The notes below the pieces were generated by a model. That model did not search any database and was not told where the DNA came from. It was given only the letters and a program-made list of their open reading frames with translations. A stretch of 64,000 bases of DNA from Caulobacter sp. SLTY (GTDB taxonomy: Bacteria > Pseudomonadota > Alphaproteobacteria > Caulobacterales > Caulobacteraceae), in NCBI RefSeq assembly GCF_009905535.1, contig NZ_JAAALA010000007.1, positions 62,001-126,000 of the forward strand. Reading direction: 5' to 3'. A program made the position numbers and the translations under genes. How positions within the stretch are numbered: the stretch's first letter is position 1; each line of letters begins with the position of its first letter. Positions 18,099 through 27,560 of the stretch are shown in pieces.

Positions 18099-20101
18099 TC
18101 TTCCACCATCGGTCCTGGCGGCGGCGCCTCGCCCGCGGCGGCCGCGGCGGCGTCGCGCAGGTTGTCGCCGTCCTCGAACTCTTCGCCCTCGGACAGGTCG
18201 GGCGCCGGCAGCGGCTTTTCGATCCGCGCGCGCAGTTCCGGATCCTTGAGCAGCGCCACCCGCATGATTTCCCGCGCCTTCGGGGCGGCGGCGATCGAGC
18301 CGCCTTGGCCATGCTCGACGATCACCGAGATGGCGTAGCGCGGATCGTCGAAAGGGGCGAAGGCGATGAACAGGCCGTGGTCGCGGAAACGCCATGGCTT
18401 GCCGGTGTTCTTGCGGTCGATCCCCTTGTAGCCCCGCACCTGGGCGGTGCCGGTCTTGCCGGCCATCAGGATGTCGCCCAGGCCCAGTTGGCTGGCGCGG
18501 AAGGCTGTGCCGCCGGCGGCGGCCACGGCGGCCATGCCGGAGCGGACGTAGTCGAGGTTTTCCTTCTTGAACGGCAAATCGGGTACGTCAGACCCTTTGG
18601 GCTGTTCGACCCCGCCGATCGAACGGATCAGCCGGGGATTCAGGGCCTTGCGGGCGTTTGCCAGCCGAGCGGTGGCGACGCAGAGCTGCAGGGCGTTGAC
18701 CAGCAGAGCCCCCTGGCCGATCGCATAGCTGGGGGTCTCGCCGGCGAACCACTTGGTGTTCCGCGGGTTGCGCGTCTTGTAGTACTCGGCCTTCCAGGCG
18801 GTGGACGGCACCAGCCCCTTACTCTGACCGCCCTTCAGGCCGATGTCGAAGGTCTGGCCGAAGCCCAGCGCCTTCGCCGCAGCCGCGATCCGGTCCGGAC
18901 CCAGCCGCAGCGACATCGTATAGAAATAGATGTCGCAACTGTTCTTGATGGCGTCGTGCAGGTTCTGCGACCCATGCGTCTTGTGGCACCGCATGGTCGT
19001 GTTGCCGATCCGCCAGGCCCCACCGCAGTGGACCCGCTCCTCCGGGTTGATGCCATACTCCAGGCAGGCCATAGCCGTGACCGGCTTGAACGTCGAGCCG
19101 GGCGGATAGACGCCCAGCATGCACTTATCCAACAGCGGCTTGCGCTCGTAGTTGGCTAGCGCCCGGTACTCCGGCCCGGTCAGGCCGCGCACGAACCGGT
19201 TGGCATCGAAACTGGGGGCCGAGGCCATGCACAGGATGTCGCCTGTGCGGATGTCCATGACCACCGCGCCGCCACTGTCCTCGCCGAACACCTCCAGCGC
19301 CCGCTGCTGGACGTCGGCGTCCAGCGTCAGCTGGATTTCGTCTCCGGGTCGGGCCGGAATGTCGCCGCCGATGTCTTCGGCGACCACCCGTCCGCGGGCG
19401 TCGACCTCGACCTTCTTGCCGCCGGCCTCGCCCCGCAGCCTCTCGTCGAAGGCCTTCTCGATCCCCTGCTTCCCGATCCGGAAGCCGGGGTTGTAGAACA
19501 ACGGTCCTACCGGCTCGCCTTTCTCCTTGATGGCGTCGATGTCGTCGGAATTCACCTTGGCCACATAGCCGACCACATGTGCGAAGGCGCCGCCCCAGGG
19601 ATAGACCCGCACCTCGGCCATCTCTGCGGTGACCCCGGGCAGCTCGGGCGCGCGGACGTTGACGCGGGAGAACTCCTCCCAGGTCATGTCCTCCATCACC
19701 GGCACCGGCGCCTTGGGGGCCGCGCGCTTGATGTCCTTGATCAGGCGCGGAACGCGATCCTCGGGGATCGGCACCAGTTCGCACAGGTTGCGGACCAGGC
19801 CGTCAACGTCGGTTTCCTTTTCCCGCGCCACCATCAGGCGGAAGTTCGGACGGTTCGAGGCCAGAACCACCCCGTGGCGGTCCAGCACCCGGCCACGCGG
19901 AGGCGGGACCAGGCGGAAATTGAATTGGTTGGAAGCCGCCAGCTTCTCGTAGCGCTGCGCCTCGACCGCCTGAAGGATGGCGAGGCGGCCACCGAGGATG
20001 CCCAGGCCGAGGCCGGTGATGCCGCCCAGCAGGAAGGCGCGGCGATTGAACCCGCCCTGGCGCTGGTTGACCTCGCTGAAGAAGATGGACGGTTCGCTCA
20101 T
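18095..20101 (-). CDS. mrdA: Penicillin-binding protein 2 (elongation transpeptidase)
   Basis: 668 residues: a cytoplasmic tail and single membrane anchor (RAFLLGGITGLGLGILGG), a PBP dimerisation domain, and a class B transpeptidase domain. The active-site motifs are STFK in PPGSTFKPV (serine near residue 335), S-C-D in KNSCDIYFY, and KTG in MAGKTGTAQV (near residue 547). It crosslinks peptidoglycan during elongation with RodA. The C-terminal tail is acidic and Ala/Pro-rich. It overlaps both mreD and rodA by 4 bases. Confidence 0.95.
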   Translation of the reverse strand: MSEPSIFFSEVNQRQGGFNRRAFLLGGITGLGLGILGGRLAILQAVEAQRYEKLAASNQFNFRLVPPPRGRVLDRHGVVLASNRPNFRLMVAREKETDVDGLVRNLCELVPIPEDRVPRLIKDIKRAAPKAPVPVMEDMTWEEFSRVNVRAPELPGVTAEMAEVRVYPWGGAFAHVVGYVAKVNSDDIDAIKEKGEPVGPLFYNPGFRIGKQGIEKAFDERLRGEAGGKKVEVDARGRVVAEDIGGDIPARPGDEIQLTLDADVQQRALEVFGEDSGGAVVMDIRTGDILCMASAPSFDANRFVRGLTGPEYRALANYERKPLLDKCMLGVYPPGSTFKPVTAMACLEYGINPEERVHCGGAWRIGNTTMRCHKTHGSQNLHDAIKNSCDIYFYTMSLRLGPDRIAAAAKALGFGQTFDIGLKGGQSKGLVPSTAWKAEYYKTRNPRNTKWFAGETPSYAIGQGALLVNALQLCVATARLANARKALNPRLIRSIGGVEQPKGSDVPDLPFKKENLDYVRSGMAAVAAAGGTAFRASQLGLGDILMAGKTGTAQVRGYKGIDRKNTGKPWRFRDHGLFIAFAPFDDPRYAISVIVEHGQGGSIAAAPKAREIMRVALLKDPELRARIEKPLPAPDLSEGEEFEDGDNLRDAAAAAAGEAPPPGPMVEE

Positions 20102-20613
20102 CGGAATCTCACGTCCGCGTCGTCAAAGCGGTCGATCAGTCGGTGGGCGAACGGGTACAACAGACTTGTGGCCAGAAGTTGCCAGATCACCGCCAGCACG
20201 TTGGGCGAATGCTGAAACGCCAGCATGGTGAAGAGATATCCCGCCAGTTGCACCACCGCGCAGACACCCGCGTACCAGGCCCACATCATCATCCGGCTCT
20301 GGCCCAGCATCATCGCCCGCATCGACAGGGTCAGGCCATAGCCGACCAGCATCGATAGGCCCCAGAGGCCGAGGGGTCCGCCCCACAGCAGGTCCAGGAC
20401 GATGCCGATGAGCAGGATGACGATCGGGGACAGGATCGAGGGCCGGATCACCGCCCAGGAGAAGACGCAGATCATCGGAAACACCGGCTCGGGCAGTTGC
20501 AGGCCCAGCAGTCGGAACGGTAGACCCAGCAACAGCGTAGCGCCCAGGCAGATCAGCGCCGGCGCCCCCATCCAGCGCCAGGGATCGAGTGGCCGGGCAG
20601 CCTGGAAGCTCAC
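20098..20613 (-). CDS. mreD: Rod shape-determining membrane protein MreD
   Basis: 171 residues with five or six predicted membrane helices and the MreD-like segment FSWAVIRPSILSPIVILLIGIVLD followed by LWGGPLGLWGLSMLVGYG. MreD is an integral membrane member of the elongasome that links MreC and the PBP2/RodA synthase. Sequence conservation in this family is low, and the position between mreC and mrdA, with 4-base overlaps on both sides, supports the call. Confidence 0.9.
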   Translation of the reverse strand: MSFQAARPLDPWRWMGAPALICLGATLLLGLPFRLLGLQLPEPVFPMICVFSWAVIRPSILSPIVILLIGIVLDLLWGGPLGLWGLSMLVGYGLTLSMRAMMLGQSRMMMWAWYAGVCAVVQLAGYLFTMLAFQHSPNVLAVIWQLLATSLLYPFAHRLIDRFDDADVRFR

Positions 20614-21740
20614 GGCGGGCCTCCGGTCGGCGCGGCTTGGGCCGGGGCCTTGGCGGCCGGCGGCGGCGCTGGCTTGGGCTGGACCGGCGCGGCGGCCTTG
20701 GGCGCCGGCGGTGTCGCGGCCTTCGCGGGCGGCGTCGCCGTCTTTGGGGCCGGCGTCACCCCGGCGGGCGGGCTCGCGGTCTTCGGAGCCGGGGTGGCGG
20801 TTTGCGGCACGGCGATGGTGCGCGACCCCCTGGCGGCGGGATCCTCGGTCTTGACGTCGGGCAGGACGCCGCTGGTCATGTCGGCCCCGCCCTCGATCTG
20901 GGAGAAGTCCTCGAACTGGATGATCCGCACCCAGTCCATCGGCGCGGTGTCGCTGTCCAGCGCCACCCGCCAGCGGCCATCCAGCCCCTTCACCGCCCGC
21001 CCGACCGGCAGGCCACGCGGGTAAATCCCGCCATCGCCGCTGGTCAGCACCTTGTCGCCCTCTCGCACCGGATCGGCGCCGCGCAGGTTCTCCAGGCGGG
21101 GATTGTCCCCGCCGTCACCGGTCAGGATGGCGCGGGCGTTGCTGCGGGCGATCATCACCGGCGTGCGCGAGGAGACGTCCTTGAGCAGCAGGATGCGGCT
21201 GGCGTTCGGCGACACCGCCACGACCCGTCCGATCACCCCCCGCTCGCTGATCACCGGAAAGCCGATCTTCACGCCCTTGCCGCTGCCCGCATTGGCCAGT
21301 TGGGCGCGGCGGTAGGGTCCGCGACCGTCGAACACCACGCGGGCGGTGACCATCGGCATGGCAGGGTCGGTCGCCACCTTCAGCATGGTGCGGAGCCGGG
21401 CGTTCTCGAGCGCCAGCGCCGTGGCGCGGTCCTCGACCCGCCTGGCCTCCATCAGCTCGGTTTTCAGCCGACGGTTCTCGCCGGCGGCGTTCCAGTAGCT
21501 GCCGAGCCAATCGAAGGCGCCGCTTAGCCAGCGACCCGGCGTGGAGATCACATCGCCGACCGGCGCGGCGACGGTATCCACCGCCTGCTGGGTCGATTGG
21601 TGGACACTGCTTTCCACCGTGCCCCGACGGTCGGACAGGATCAGGGCGACGGCAATGACCACGCACACGATCAGGGCCACCGCCGCCGTCCAGGCCAGTG
21701 GGACTTTAAGCTCGCCGAACGAGTCCTGGCGAAACGCCAC
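20610..21740 (-). CDS. mreC: Rod shape-determining protein MreC with long Pro/Ala tail
   Basis: 376 residues: one N-terminal membrane helix (TAAVALIVCVVIAVALIL), a coiled coil around residues 70-110 (RRLKTELMEARRVEDRATAL), then the two beta-barrel domains of MreC with VTARVVFDGRGPYRR and GVIGRVVAVSPNASRILLL. The last 90 or so residues are a low-complexity stretch of Pro, Ala, Lys and Thr built from repeats such as TPAPKTA, which is absent in most MreC proteins outside this group. MreC is periplasmic and activates PBP2. It overlaps mreD by 4 bases and follows mreB by 43. Confidence 0.95.
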   Translation of the reverse strand: MAFRQDSFGELKVPLAWTAAVALIVCVVIAVALILSDRRGTVESSVHQSTQQAVDTVAAPVGDVISTPGRWLSGAFDWLGSYWNAAGENRRLKTELMEARRVEDRATALALENARLRTMLKVATDPAMPMVTARVVFDGRGPYRRAQLANAGSGKGVKIGFPVISERGVIGRVVAVSPNASRILLLKDVSSRTPVMIARSNARAILTGDGGDNPRLENLRGADPVREGDKVLTSGDGGIYPRGLPVGRAVKGLDGRWRVALDSDTAPMDWVRIIQFEDFSQIEGGADMTSGVLPDVKTEDPAARGSRTIAVPQTATPAPKTASPPAGVTPAPKTATPPAKAATPPAPKAAAPVQPKPAPPPAAKAPAQAAPTGGPP

Positions 21741-21783
21741 CCGAGTGCTCCGCTGGGACCCTCAGGGTCCCGATTCGAGAATT

Positions 21784-22827
<1,044 letters not shown>

Positions 22828-23021
22828 TCAGTGCCTTGCGGTCAGGAGCAAATCGGGACGGGCGAAACATGCCCTGCAAGCCGTTGACCAAGACGAGATC
22901 AGCCCCCGGGGCCCCCGAATCTCGCAGGTTGGTCATAGGCGATGCGGAACAGACCGCGTTTGCCCCGCGAACGTGTTGAATTCAAGGTCTAAACGCGTGG
23001 TCGGCTGACAGGCTTTCGAGG

Positions 23022-23258
23022 TTACGGATAGGGCCGGGTTTCCAGCCGCGCCGTTCCCGCGCTGGAGAACAGGCTGTGGGGCCCTTCCGCCACGTGAATC
23101 TGCCAGCGCGGATAAGGCTCCAGCCGGAAGGCGGCCGCGCCCTCGGCGCCGCTCCAGGGCTTCCGGCCGGGTCGACAGTCTATCACCATCGCGGCTTTTT
23201 CCGGCCGCCCGACGCACCAGAACTCCGCCTCCAGCTGGCCGTCGCGGCGCATCACCAT
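23022..23258 (-). CDS. Downstream part of a probably frameshifted secreted protein
   Basis: 78 codons opening at an ATG whose A is the last base of the preceding gene's TGA. The frame reads smoothly upstream of that ATG as QSAAWLMVMRRDGQ, so this looks like the C-terminal third of the gene at 23258-24007, separated from it by one missing base in the G-rich tract around 23278-23286. The protein contains AEFWCVGRPEKAAMVIDC and ends RLETRPYP. Alternatively it is a separate, translationally coupled gene. Family unknown. Confidence 0.45.
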   Translation of the reverse strand: MVMRRDGQLEAEFWCVGRPEKAAMVIDCRPGRKPWSGAEGAAAFRLEPYPRWQIHVAEGPHSLFSSAGTARLETRPYP

Positions 23259-24007
23259 CAGCCAGGCGGCCGACTGCCCTCCCCGCCAGCCGGCCCCTGA
23301 TAGTCAAAAGACCAGCGCGCTGGGACCAACGGCGAGCGCCCTCCCCGGTCGGGCCACACGGTCCGCTCCAGAACGAAGTCGAGGCCCCGCACATCCTTCA
23401 CCCAGAGGTCCGAGGCGAACCAGTCCCCGGCCCCGCTCGACCCGCCGCCCAGCCCGCCCTTCTCATGCCCCGCCAGCTGCGCCAGCGCGTCGGCCACAAC
23501 CGCCGGCGCGCCAGGCCCGACCCCCGGCGGCCGGCTCGGGTCCAGACCGGCCGGCGAGAACACCGTCCGCTCCTCGCTGCGGACAGAGGTCCGCACCGCC
23601 CGCACCCCGTCAGCCCCGATCGTGAACTCGAACGTAAACACCGGCGGCCGGATCGCCGCCGCCAGCAGGTCGGACGGCCGTGAGCAGGCGATCTCCAGCC
23701 GCTCGGCAGTTCCCCCGCTGCTGCAAATGACGTCCAGCGGATCCTGCGGCTGCTCATCCCAGTGCGGCTTGCGCGGCGGCTCGGCCGGATGGAACCGGAA
23801 GGTCTCCGCCCGCCCCGCACCCCAGGTCAGCCGCAAGGCCCCGTCCGCCTCGACCGCGAGCCGTGCCCGACCGCTCGGCGGCCCCAGGTTCTGGGAAACC
23901 CGAAGGTCCTGTGGCCCCATCGCCTTCAGCCGCGAGACAAAATCCTCCGGCGCCGCAAACGCGCTGCCGGGCAGCAACAGGGCAAGGACGAGGACCATGG
24001 CGCGCAT
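23258..24007 (-). CDS. Secreted protein of unknown function, probably cut short by a frameshift
   Basis: 249 residues with a signal peptide (MRAMVLVLALLLPGSAFA). The mature part contains paired cysteines (DVICSSGG and EIACSRPS) and a beta-rich pattern, but I do not recognise the family. Its natural frame seems to end in WSFDYQGPAGGEG, after which it hits a stop within seven residues, while a second frame continues the protein. It lies 51 bases after the DMT transporter gene on the same strand, possibly in one operon. Confidence 0.6.
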   Translation of the reverse strand: MRAMVLVLALLLPGSAFAAPEDFVSRLKAMGPQDLRVSQNLGPPSGRARLAVEADGALRLTWGAGRAETFRFHPAEPPRKPHWDEQPQDPLDVICSSGGTAERLEIACSRPSDLLAAAIRPPVFTFEFTIGADGVRAVRTSVRSEERTVFSPAGLDPSRPPGVGPGAPAVVADALAQLAGHEKGGLGGGSSGAGDWFASDLWVKDVRGLDFVLERTVWPDRGGRSPLVPARWSFDYQGPAGGEGSRPPG

Positions 24008-24058
24008 GGCCCAACCTCACCCGCGGAATTCATCCGCGCACCCCTCAAACCGGGGGCT

Positions 24059-24937
24059 TCAGCCCAGAGCCGCCAGCAGCACACCCAACGCCGTCGCCCC
24101 GCCGAACAGCCATTGCCAGCGGCTGACGTGCTCCTTGAAAAGCCGCCGCCCGGCCAGCGCCGCCATCGGCATCTCAACCACCCCCACCGCCCGAACCAGG
24201 CCCGCCGGCGCGAGCGCCAGGGCGATGAACCATCCCGCCGAGGCCAGTGCTCCGAACAGCCCGGCCCCCAACGACACCCGCCCCGACCGCAGGACCACCA
24301 TCAGACTGGGCCGGTTGAACACCGCCATCCAGGCGCCCAGCGATCCTGCCTGGATCGCCTGCACGATGGCCACGGTAACCAGCGCCGCCGGCACGGCATG
24401 GCCCGGATCGAGCGCCAGGGCCGCCTGCCGGAACGCGTTGGCCGAGACGGCGAAGCTGGCGCCCGAGAGCGTCCCCAGGCCAGCCGCCGACCAGTCTCTC
24501 GGCCCCTCGATCCGCCGCGGCCAGCTGAGCGCCGTCAGCCCCGCCGTGGCCAGCAGGATGCCGATCCAGGCATGGGCCGACAGCCCGTCGCCGAACACCA
24601 GCAGCCCGATGATCGCCGCGAAGGGCAGCCCGCTCTGCTGGAAAGCCGTGCCCAGCGCGAAGGACGACCGCTGCATGGCGACCAGCAACGCCGCCGTGGC
24701 GCCCATCTGGGCGAACGCGCCCAGCGTCGCCCAGCCGAAGAAGGCCGGGGAGAAGCCGATCGCGTGCGGCAGCATGGACAGCGCCACGGCCACGAACACA
24801 CAGCTGAACGGCAAGCCGAACAGGAACCGCACCAGCGTCGCGCCCCAAGGCCCAGCCCCAGTCATCAGGCTCCGCTGGGCAGCGTTCCGCGCCACCTGGA
24901 AGGCGGCGGCGGCGATTGTGGCGGGGATCCAGAGCAT
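24059..24937 (-). CDS. DMT-superfamily (EamA-type) transporter
   Basis: 292 residues with ten predicted membrane helices arranged as two EamA halves, each of five. The first half contains RNAAQRSLMTGAGPWGATLVRF and the second GLGTLSGASFAVSANAFRQAAL. DMT proteins export or import small metabolites such as amino acids or nucleotides; the substrate cannot be told from sequence. It could be co-transcribed with the unknown secreted protein downstream. Confidence 0.88.
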   Translation of the reverse strand: MLWIPATIAAAAFQVARNAAQRSLMTGAGPWGATLVRFLFGLPFSCVFVAVALSMLPHAIGFSPAFFGWATLGAFAQMGATAALLVAMQRSSFALGTAFQQSGLPFAAIIGLLVFGDGLSAHAWIGILLATAGLTALSWPRRIEGPRDWSAAGLGTLSGASFAVSANAFRQAALALDPGHAVPAALVTVAIVQAIQAGSLGAWMAVFNRPSLMVVLRSGRVSLGAGLFGALASAGWFIALALAPAGLVRAVGVVEMPMAALAGRRLFKEHVSRWQWLFGGATALGVLLAALG

Positions 24938-25010
24938 GGGTGCGCTTAGGCTCCTGGCAATCGGAAGGGAAAGGTTGATTCAGCAGGTGAACCCGCCCCT
25001 CCCCCATCCG

Positions 25011-25136
25011 TCATCCTCGGGCTCGTCCCAAGGACCCGTGGTTGGGCCAGGTGCGAACGCCGCCGCAGAGGACGCGGATGATCACCGCGGGTCGTGCGAA
25101 CGGACGAATGGGTCCTCGGGACAAGCCCGAGGATAA
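25011..25136. repeat. Inverted repeat of the GTCCTCGGG-type intergenic element
   Basis: The left arm at 25011-25037 (TCATCCTCGGGCTCGTCCC and following) is repeated in inverted, slightly diverged form at 25110-25136 (GGGTCCTCGGGACAAGCCC and following), about 70 bases apart, with a smaller palindrome (CGCGG...CCGCGG) between. Elements with this core are scattered between genes in Caulobacterales genomes. It sits in the convergence-free space between the DMT transporter start and the leuA end. Confidence 0.7.
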
Positions 25137-25148
25137 CGAGGGTGTGGG

Positions 25149-26711
25149 TTAAAACCCGCTGGCGATCGCCGTTTCCGGCCGGCTCTTTTCCTTGCGGGAG
25201 AAGAGGTTGTTCAGCGCGTTCACATAGGCCTTGGCGCTGGCCGTCAGGGTGTCGGTGTCCGCTGCCTGGCCGGTGGCGATCCGGCCATCCTCCTCGAGCC
25301 GCACCGAGACCTGCGCCTGGGCGTCCGTGCCCTCGGTCACCGCATGCACCTGGAACAGCCGCAGCGCCGCGCCGTGCGGCACGATGGCGTGGATGGCGTT
25401 GAACACCGCGTCGACCGGGCCGTCGCCCGTGGCCTCGGCCGTGCGCTCTTCGCCGTCGACGTCCAGGGTCAGCTCGGCAGACTGGCCGTCCGTCCCGGCG
25501 ACCACCCGCAGCTTGGCCACGCGGATCTTCTCAGAACCCCGCGCCAGGGCGTCGTCCACCAGGGCGATGATATCGTCATCGAAGACGTGCTTCTTCTTGT
25601 CGGCCAGTTCCTTGAACCGCACGAACGCCTCGTTCAGCGCGTTCTGGCCCAGCTCGTAGCCCAGGGCCTTCAGCTTCTCGCGGAACGCATGACGGCCCGA
25701 ATGCTTGCCCATCACCAGGTTGGTGGCGCCCTGCCCGACGTCCTCGGGCTTCATGATCTCGTAGGTCTCGGCGTTCTTCAGCATCCCGTCCTGGTGGATG
25801 CCGCTCTCGTGGGCGAAGGCGTTCTTGCCGACGATGGCCTTGTTGAACTGCACCGGGAAGCCCGTGATGGCCGAGACGTAGCGGCTGGCGCGGGTGATGT
25901 GCGAGGGATCGACGCCGGTATCGAAGCCCAGGTCCTCGCCCCGTACGCGCAGGGCCATGACGATCTCTTCCAGCGCCGCGTTGCCGGCCCGCTCGCCGAT
26001 GCCGTTGACGGCGCACTCGACCTGCCGCGCCCCGCCCTGGATGGCGGCGATGGAGTTGGCCACCGCCAGGCCCAGGTCGTTGTGGCAGTGGGCGCTGAAC
26101 ACCACCTCATCGGCGCCGGGCACCTTGGCGATCACGTCGCGGAACATCGCCCCGTATTCCTCGGGATACGAATAGCCGACCGTGTCGGGCAGGTTGATGG
26201 TCGTCGCCCCCGCCCGGATCGCCGCCTCGACGCAGCGATACAGGAACTCGCGATCAGTGCGGGTGGCGTCTTCGGCCGACCATTCGACGTCGGCGCAATG
26301 GTTGCGAGCTCGCGACACAGAAGCGGTCACCGCCTCCAGCACCGCTTCGGGCTCCATCTGCAGCTTCCACTTCATATGGACCGGGCTGGTCGAGATGAAG
26401 GTGTGGATGCGGCCCCGCGCCGCCGGCCGGATGGCCTCGGCGCAGCGGTCGATGTCGGCGGCGGCGGCGCGGGCCAGGCCGCAGACCGTGCTCTCGGTGA
26501 CGATCTTGGCGATGGCGCGGACGGCCTCGAAGTCGCCGTTGGAGGCGATCGGGAAGCCGGCCTCGATGACGTTGACCCCCATCTCCTCGAGGATCTTGGC
26601 CAGCTCCAGCTTCTCGTCGAAGCTCATGGAGGCGCCGGGCGATTGCTCGCCATCACGCATGGTGGTGTCGAAAATGACGACGCGGTGCGCGTCAGGTACG
26701 GTCACGGACAT
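25149..26711 (-). CDS. leuA: 2-isopropylmalate synthase
   Basis: 520 residues from the ATG at 26711 ([20 protein letters not shown]). It carries the HMGL-like catalytic domain with [13 protein letters not shown] near residue 15, the metal-site histidines in [16 protein letters not shown] and the NGIGERAGN motif, plus a C-terminal leucine-binding regulatory domain. It condenses acetyl-CoA with 2-ketoisovalerate, the first committed step of leucine synthesis, and should be feedback-inhibited by leucine. The frame is open farther upstream but the extra codons cover a leader region containing a Leu-rich peptide (26792-26863), so the internal start is preferred. Confidence 0.95.
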   Translation of the reverse strand: MSVTVPDAHRVVIFDTTMRDGEQSPGASMSFDEKLELAKILEEMGVNVIEAGFPIASNGDFEAVRAIAKIVTESTVCGLARAAAADIDRCAEAIRPAARGRIHTFISTSPVHMKWKLQMEPEAVLEAVTASVSRARNHCADVEWSAEDATRTDREFLYRCVEAAIRAGATTINLPDTVGYSYPEEYGAMFRDVIAKVPGADEVVFSAHCHNDLGLAVANSIAAIQGGARQVECAVNGIGERAGNAALEEIVMALRVRGEDLGFDTGVDPSHITRASRYVSAITGFPVQFNKAIVGKNAFAHESGIHQDGMLKNAETYEIMKPEDVGQGATNLVMGKHSGRHAFREKLKALGYELGQNALNEAFVRFKELADKKKHVFDDDIIALVDDALARGSEKIRVAKLRVVAGTDGQSAELTLDVDGEERTAEATGDGPVDAVFNAIHAIVPHGAALRLFQVHAVTEGTDAQAQVSVRLEEDGRIATGQAADTDTLTASAKAYVNALNNLFSRKEKSRPETAIASGF

Positions 26712-26757
26712 GGGGTAAAATCTTTCATCGCGGGTCGGTTTGGCGGGTGGAGCTTTT

Positions 26758-26825
26758 TGCCCCTGGGCGTCCCGCCGCGACGAAGGCGCAGCTAGGCGGA
26801 CATCCAGGGGCACCTAAGCCCCAGG
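26758..26825 (-). promoter_or_regulatory. Candidate leuA attenuator: competing hairpins
   Basis: Three segments on the minus strand can pair alternatively: A, CCTGGGGC (26818-26825, inside leader codons 13-16); B, TGCCCCTGG (26804-26812); and C, CCAGGGGCA (26758-26766). A can pair with B through GGGGC/GCCCC, while B and C form a perfect 9-base stem, extended by GTCCGCC with GGCGGGAC. A and C therefore compete for B, as in peptide-controlled attenuators. The B:C stem is followed by A residues, not U residues, so it is not a standard terminator; control may act on translation or through Rho. Confidence 0.5.
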
Positions 26826-26863
26826 CGGCCGAGAAGAAGCAGGCTGTCGCGCTGACGATCCAT
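26792..26863 (-). CDS. Leucine-rich leader peptide of leuA
   Basis: A 23-codon frame 81 bases upstream of leuA on the same strand, starting ATG at 26863 and ending TAG at 26792. It begins MDRQRDSLLLLGRLGL: four consecutive leucine codons (8-11) and two more at 14 and 16. Such peptides sense charged tRNA-Leu by ribosome stalling. The downstream codons overlap segments able to form competing hairpins. The ribosome site is weak (GGCGG). The recognition rests on the Leu run and position, not on a database match. Confidence 0.65.
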   Translation of the reverse strand: MDRQRDSLLLLGRLGLRCPWMSA

Positions 26864-26920
26864 GCCGCCGATGTACCGATTCAACGCGTTTGGCGCAAGA
26901 GTTTTGCGTCGCATGCGACT

Positions 26921-27538
26921 TTAGACCGCCTGCTGAGCAAGAACCTTCCGCACCGCAGGCCGCGCCCGCACCAGTTCGCAGTGATCATGAACCCTGGGGA
27001 AGCGGCGGGGGTCGATGTTCACCGTCTCCAGCCAGTCGGCCATGACGAACAGATAGACGTCGCAGAGACTGAAATCGTCGCCCAGCACCCAGGGGCCCTC
27101 CAGCATCTCCGCCTCGATGACCGCGAAACAGTCGGCATACCGCTCCGGCGCCACAGCCCGCAGATGCTCGATGCAGGCCGGATCGTCGGCCCAGCGATAG
27201 GCCCGCCTCCAGTGGGCGTAGGCGACATGCACTGTCGTGGCCAGATAGGCGTTGAACGCCTGCATCCGCGCAAAGCCGAAGGCGTCGTCCGGCGCCAGCC
27301 CCGCTTCCGGAAAGCTCTGGGCGATCCAGCCCAGAATGGCGACGTTCTCGGTGATCACCCCCTCGTCGGTGACCAGGGCCGGCACCCGGCCCTTGGGATT
27401 GATGGCCAGGTACTGCGGCTGACGCTGCTCATCCTTCGAAAAATCGACCCGCAAAGCCTGATAGGTCGCGCCCGCCTCCTCCAGCGCGATCCGCGCCACA
27501 TCGGATGCGGAACCGGGTTGATAGAACAGGGTCAGCAT
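26921..27538 (-). CDS. Glutathione S-transferase family protein
   Basis: 205 residues with an N-terminal thioredoxin-like domain (MLTLFYQPGSASDVARIALEE, then the cis-proline motif NPKGRVPALVTDEG and the glutathione-binding ITENVAIL) and a helical C-terminal domain with the capping-box region WVLGDDFSLCDVYLFV. The LFYQPGSAS start is like beta-class GSTs, where a serine or cysteine lies at the active site. It is 57 bases upstream of the leuA leader on the same strand. Substrate unknown. Confidence 0.88.
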   Translation of the reverse strand: MLTLFYQPGSASDVARIALEEAGATYQALRVDFSKDEQRQPQYLAINPKGRVPALVTDEGVITENVAILGWIAQSFPEAGLAPDDAFGFARMQAFNAYLATTVHVAYAHWRRAYRWADDPACIEHLRAVAPERYADCFAVIEAEMLEGPWVLGDDFSLCDVYLFVMADWLETVNIDPRRFPRVHDHCELVRARPAVRKVLAQQAV

Positions 27539-27560
27539 CGCGTGTCCTCCACGCTGTCCC

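Noticed and set aside
26758-26812. Hairpin before leuA as an ordinary intrinsic terminator
   Set aside because: On the leuA strand the stem is followed by AAAAAG, not by a U-run, so it cannot be a standard terminator in that direction.
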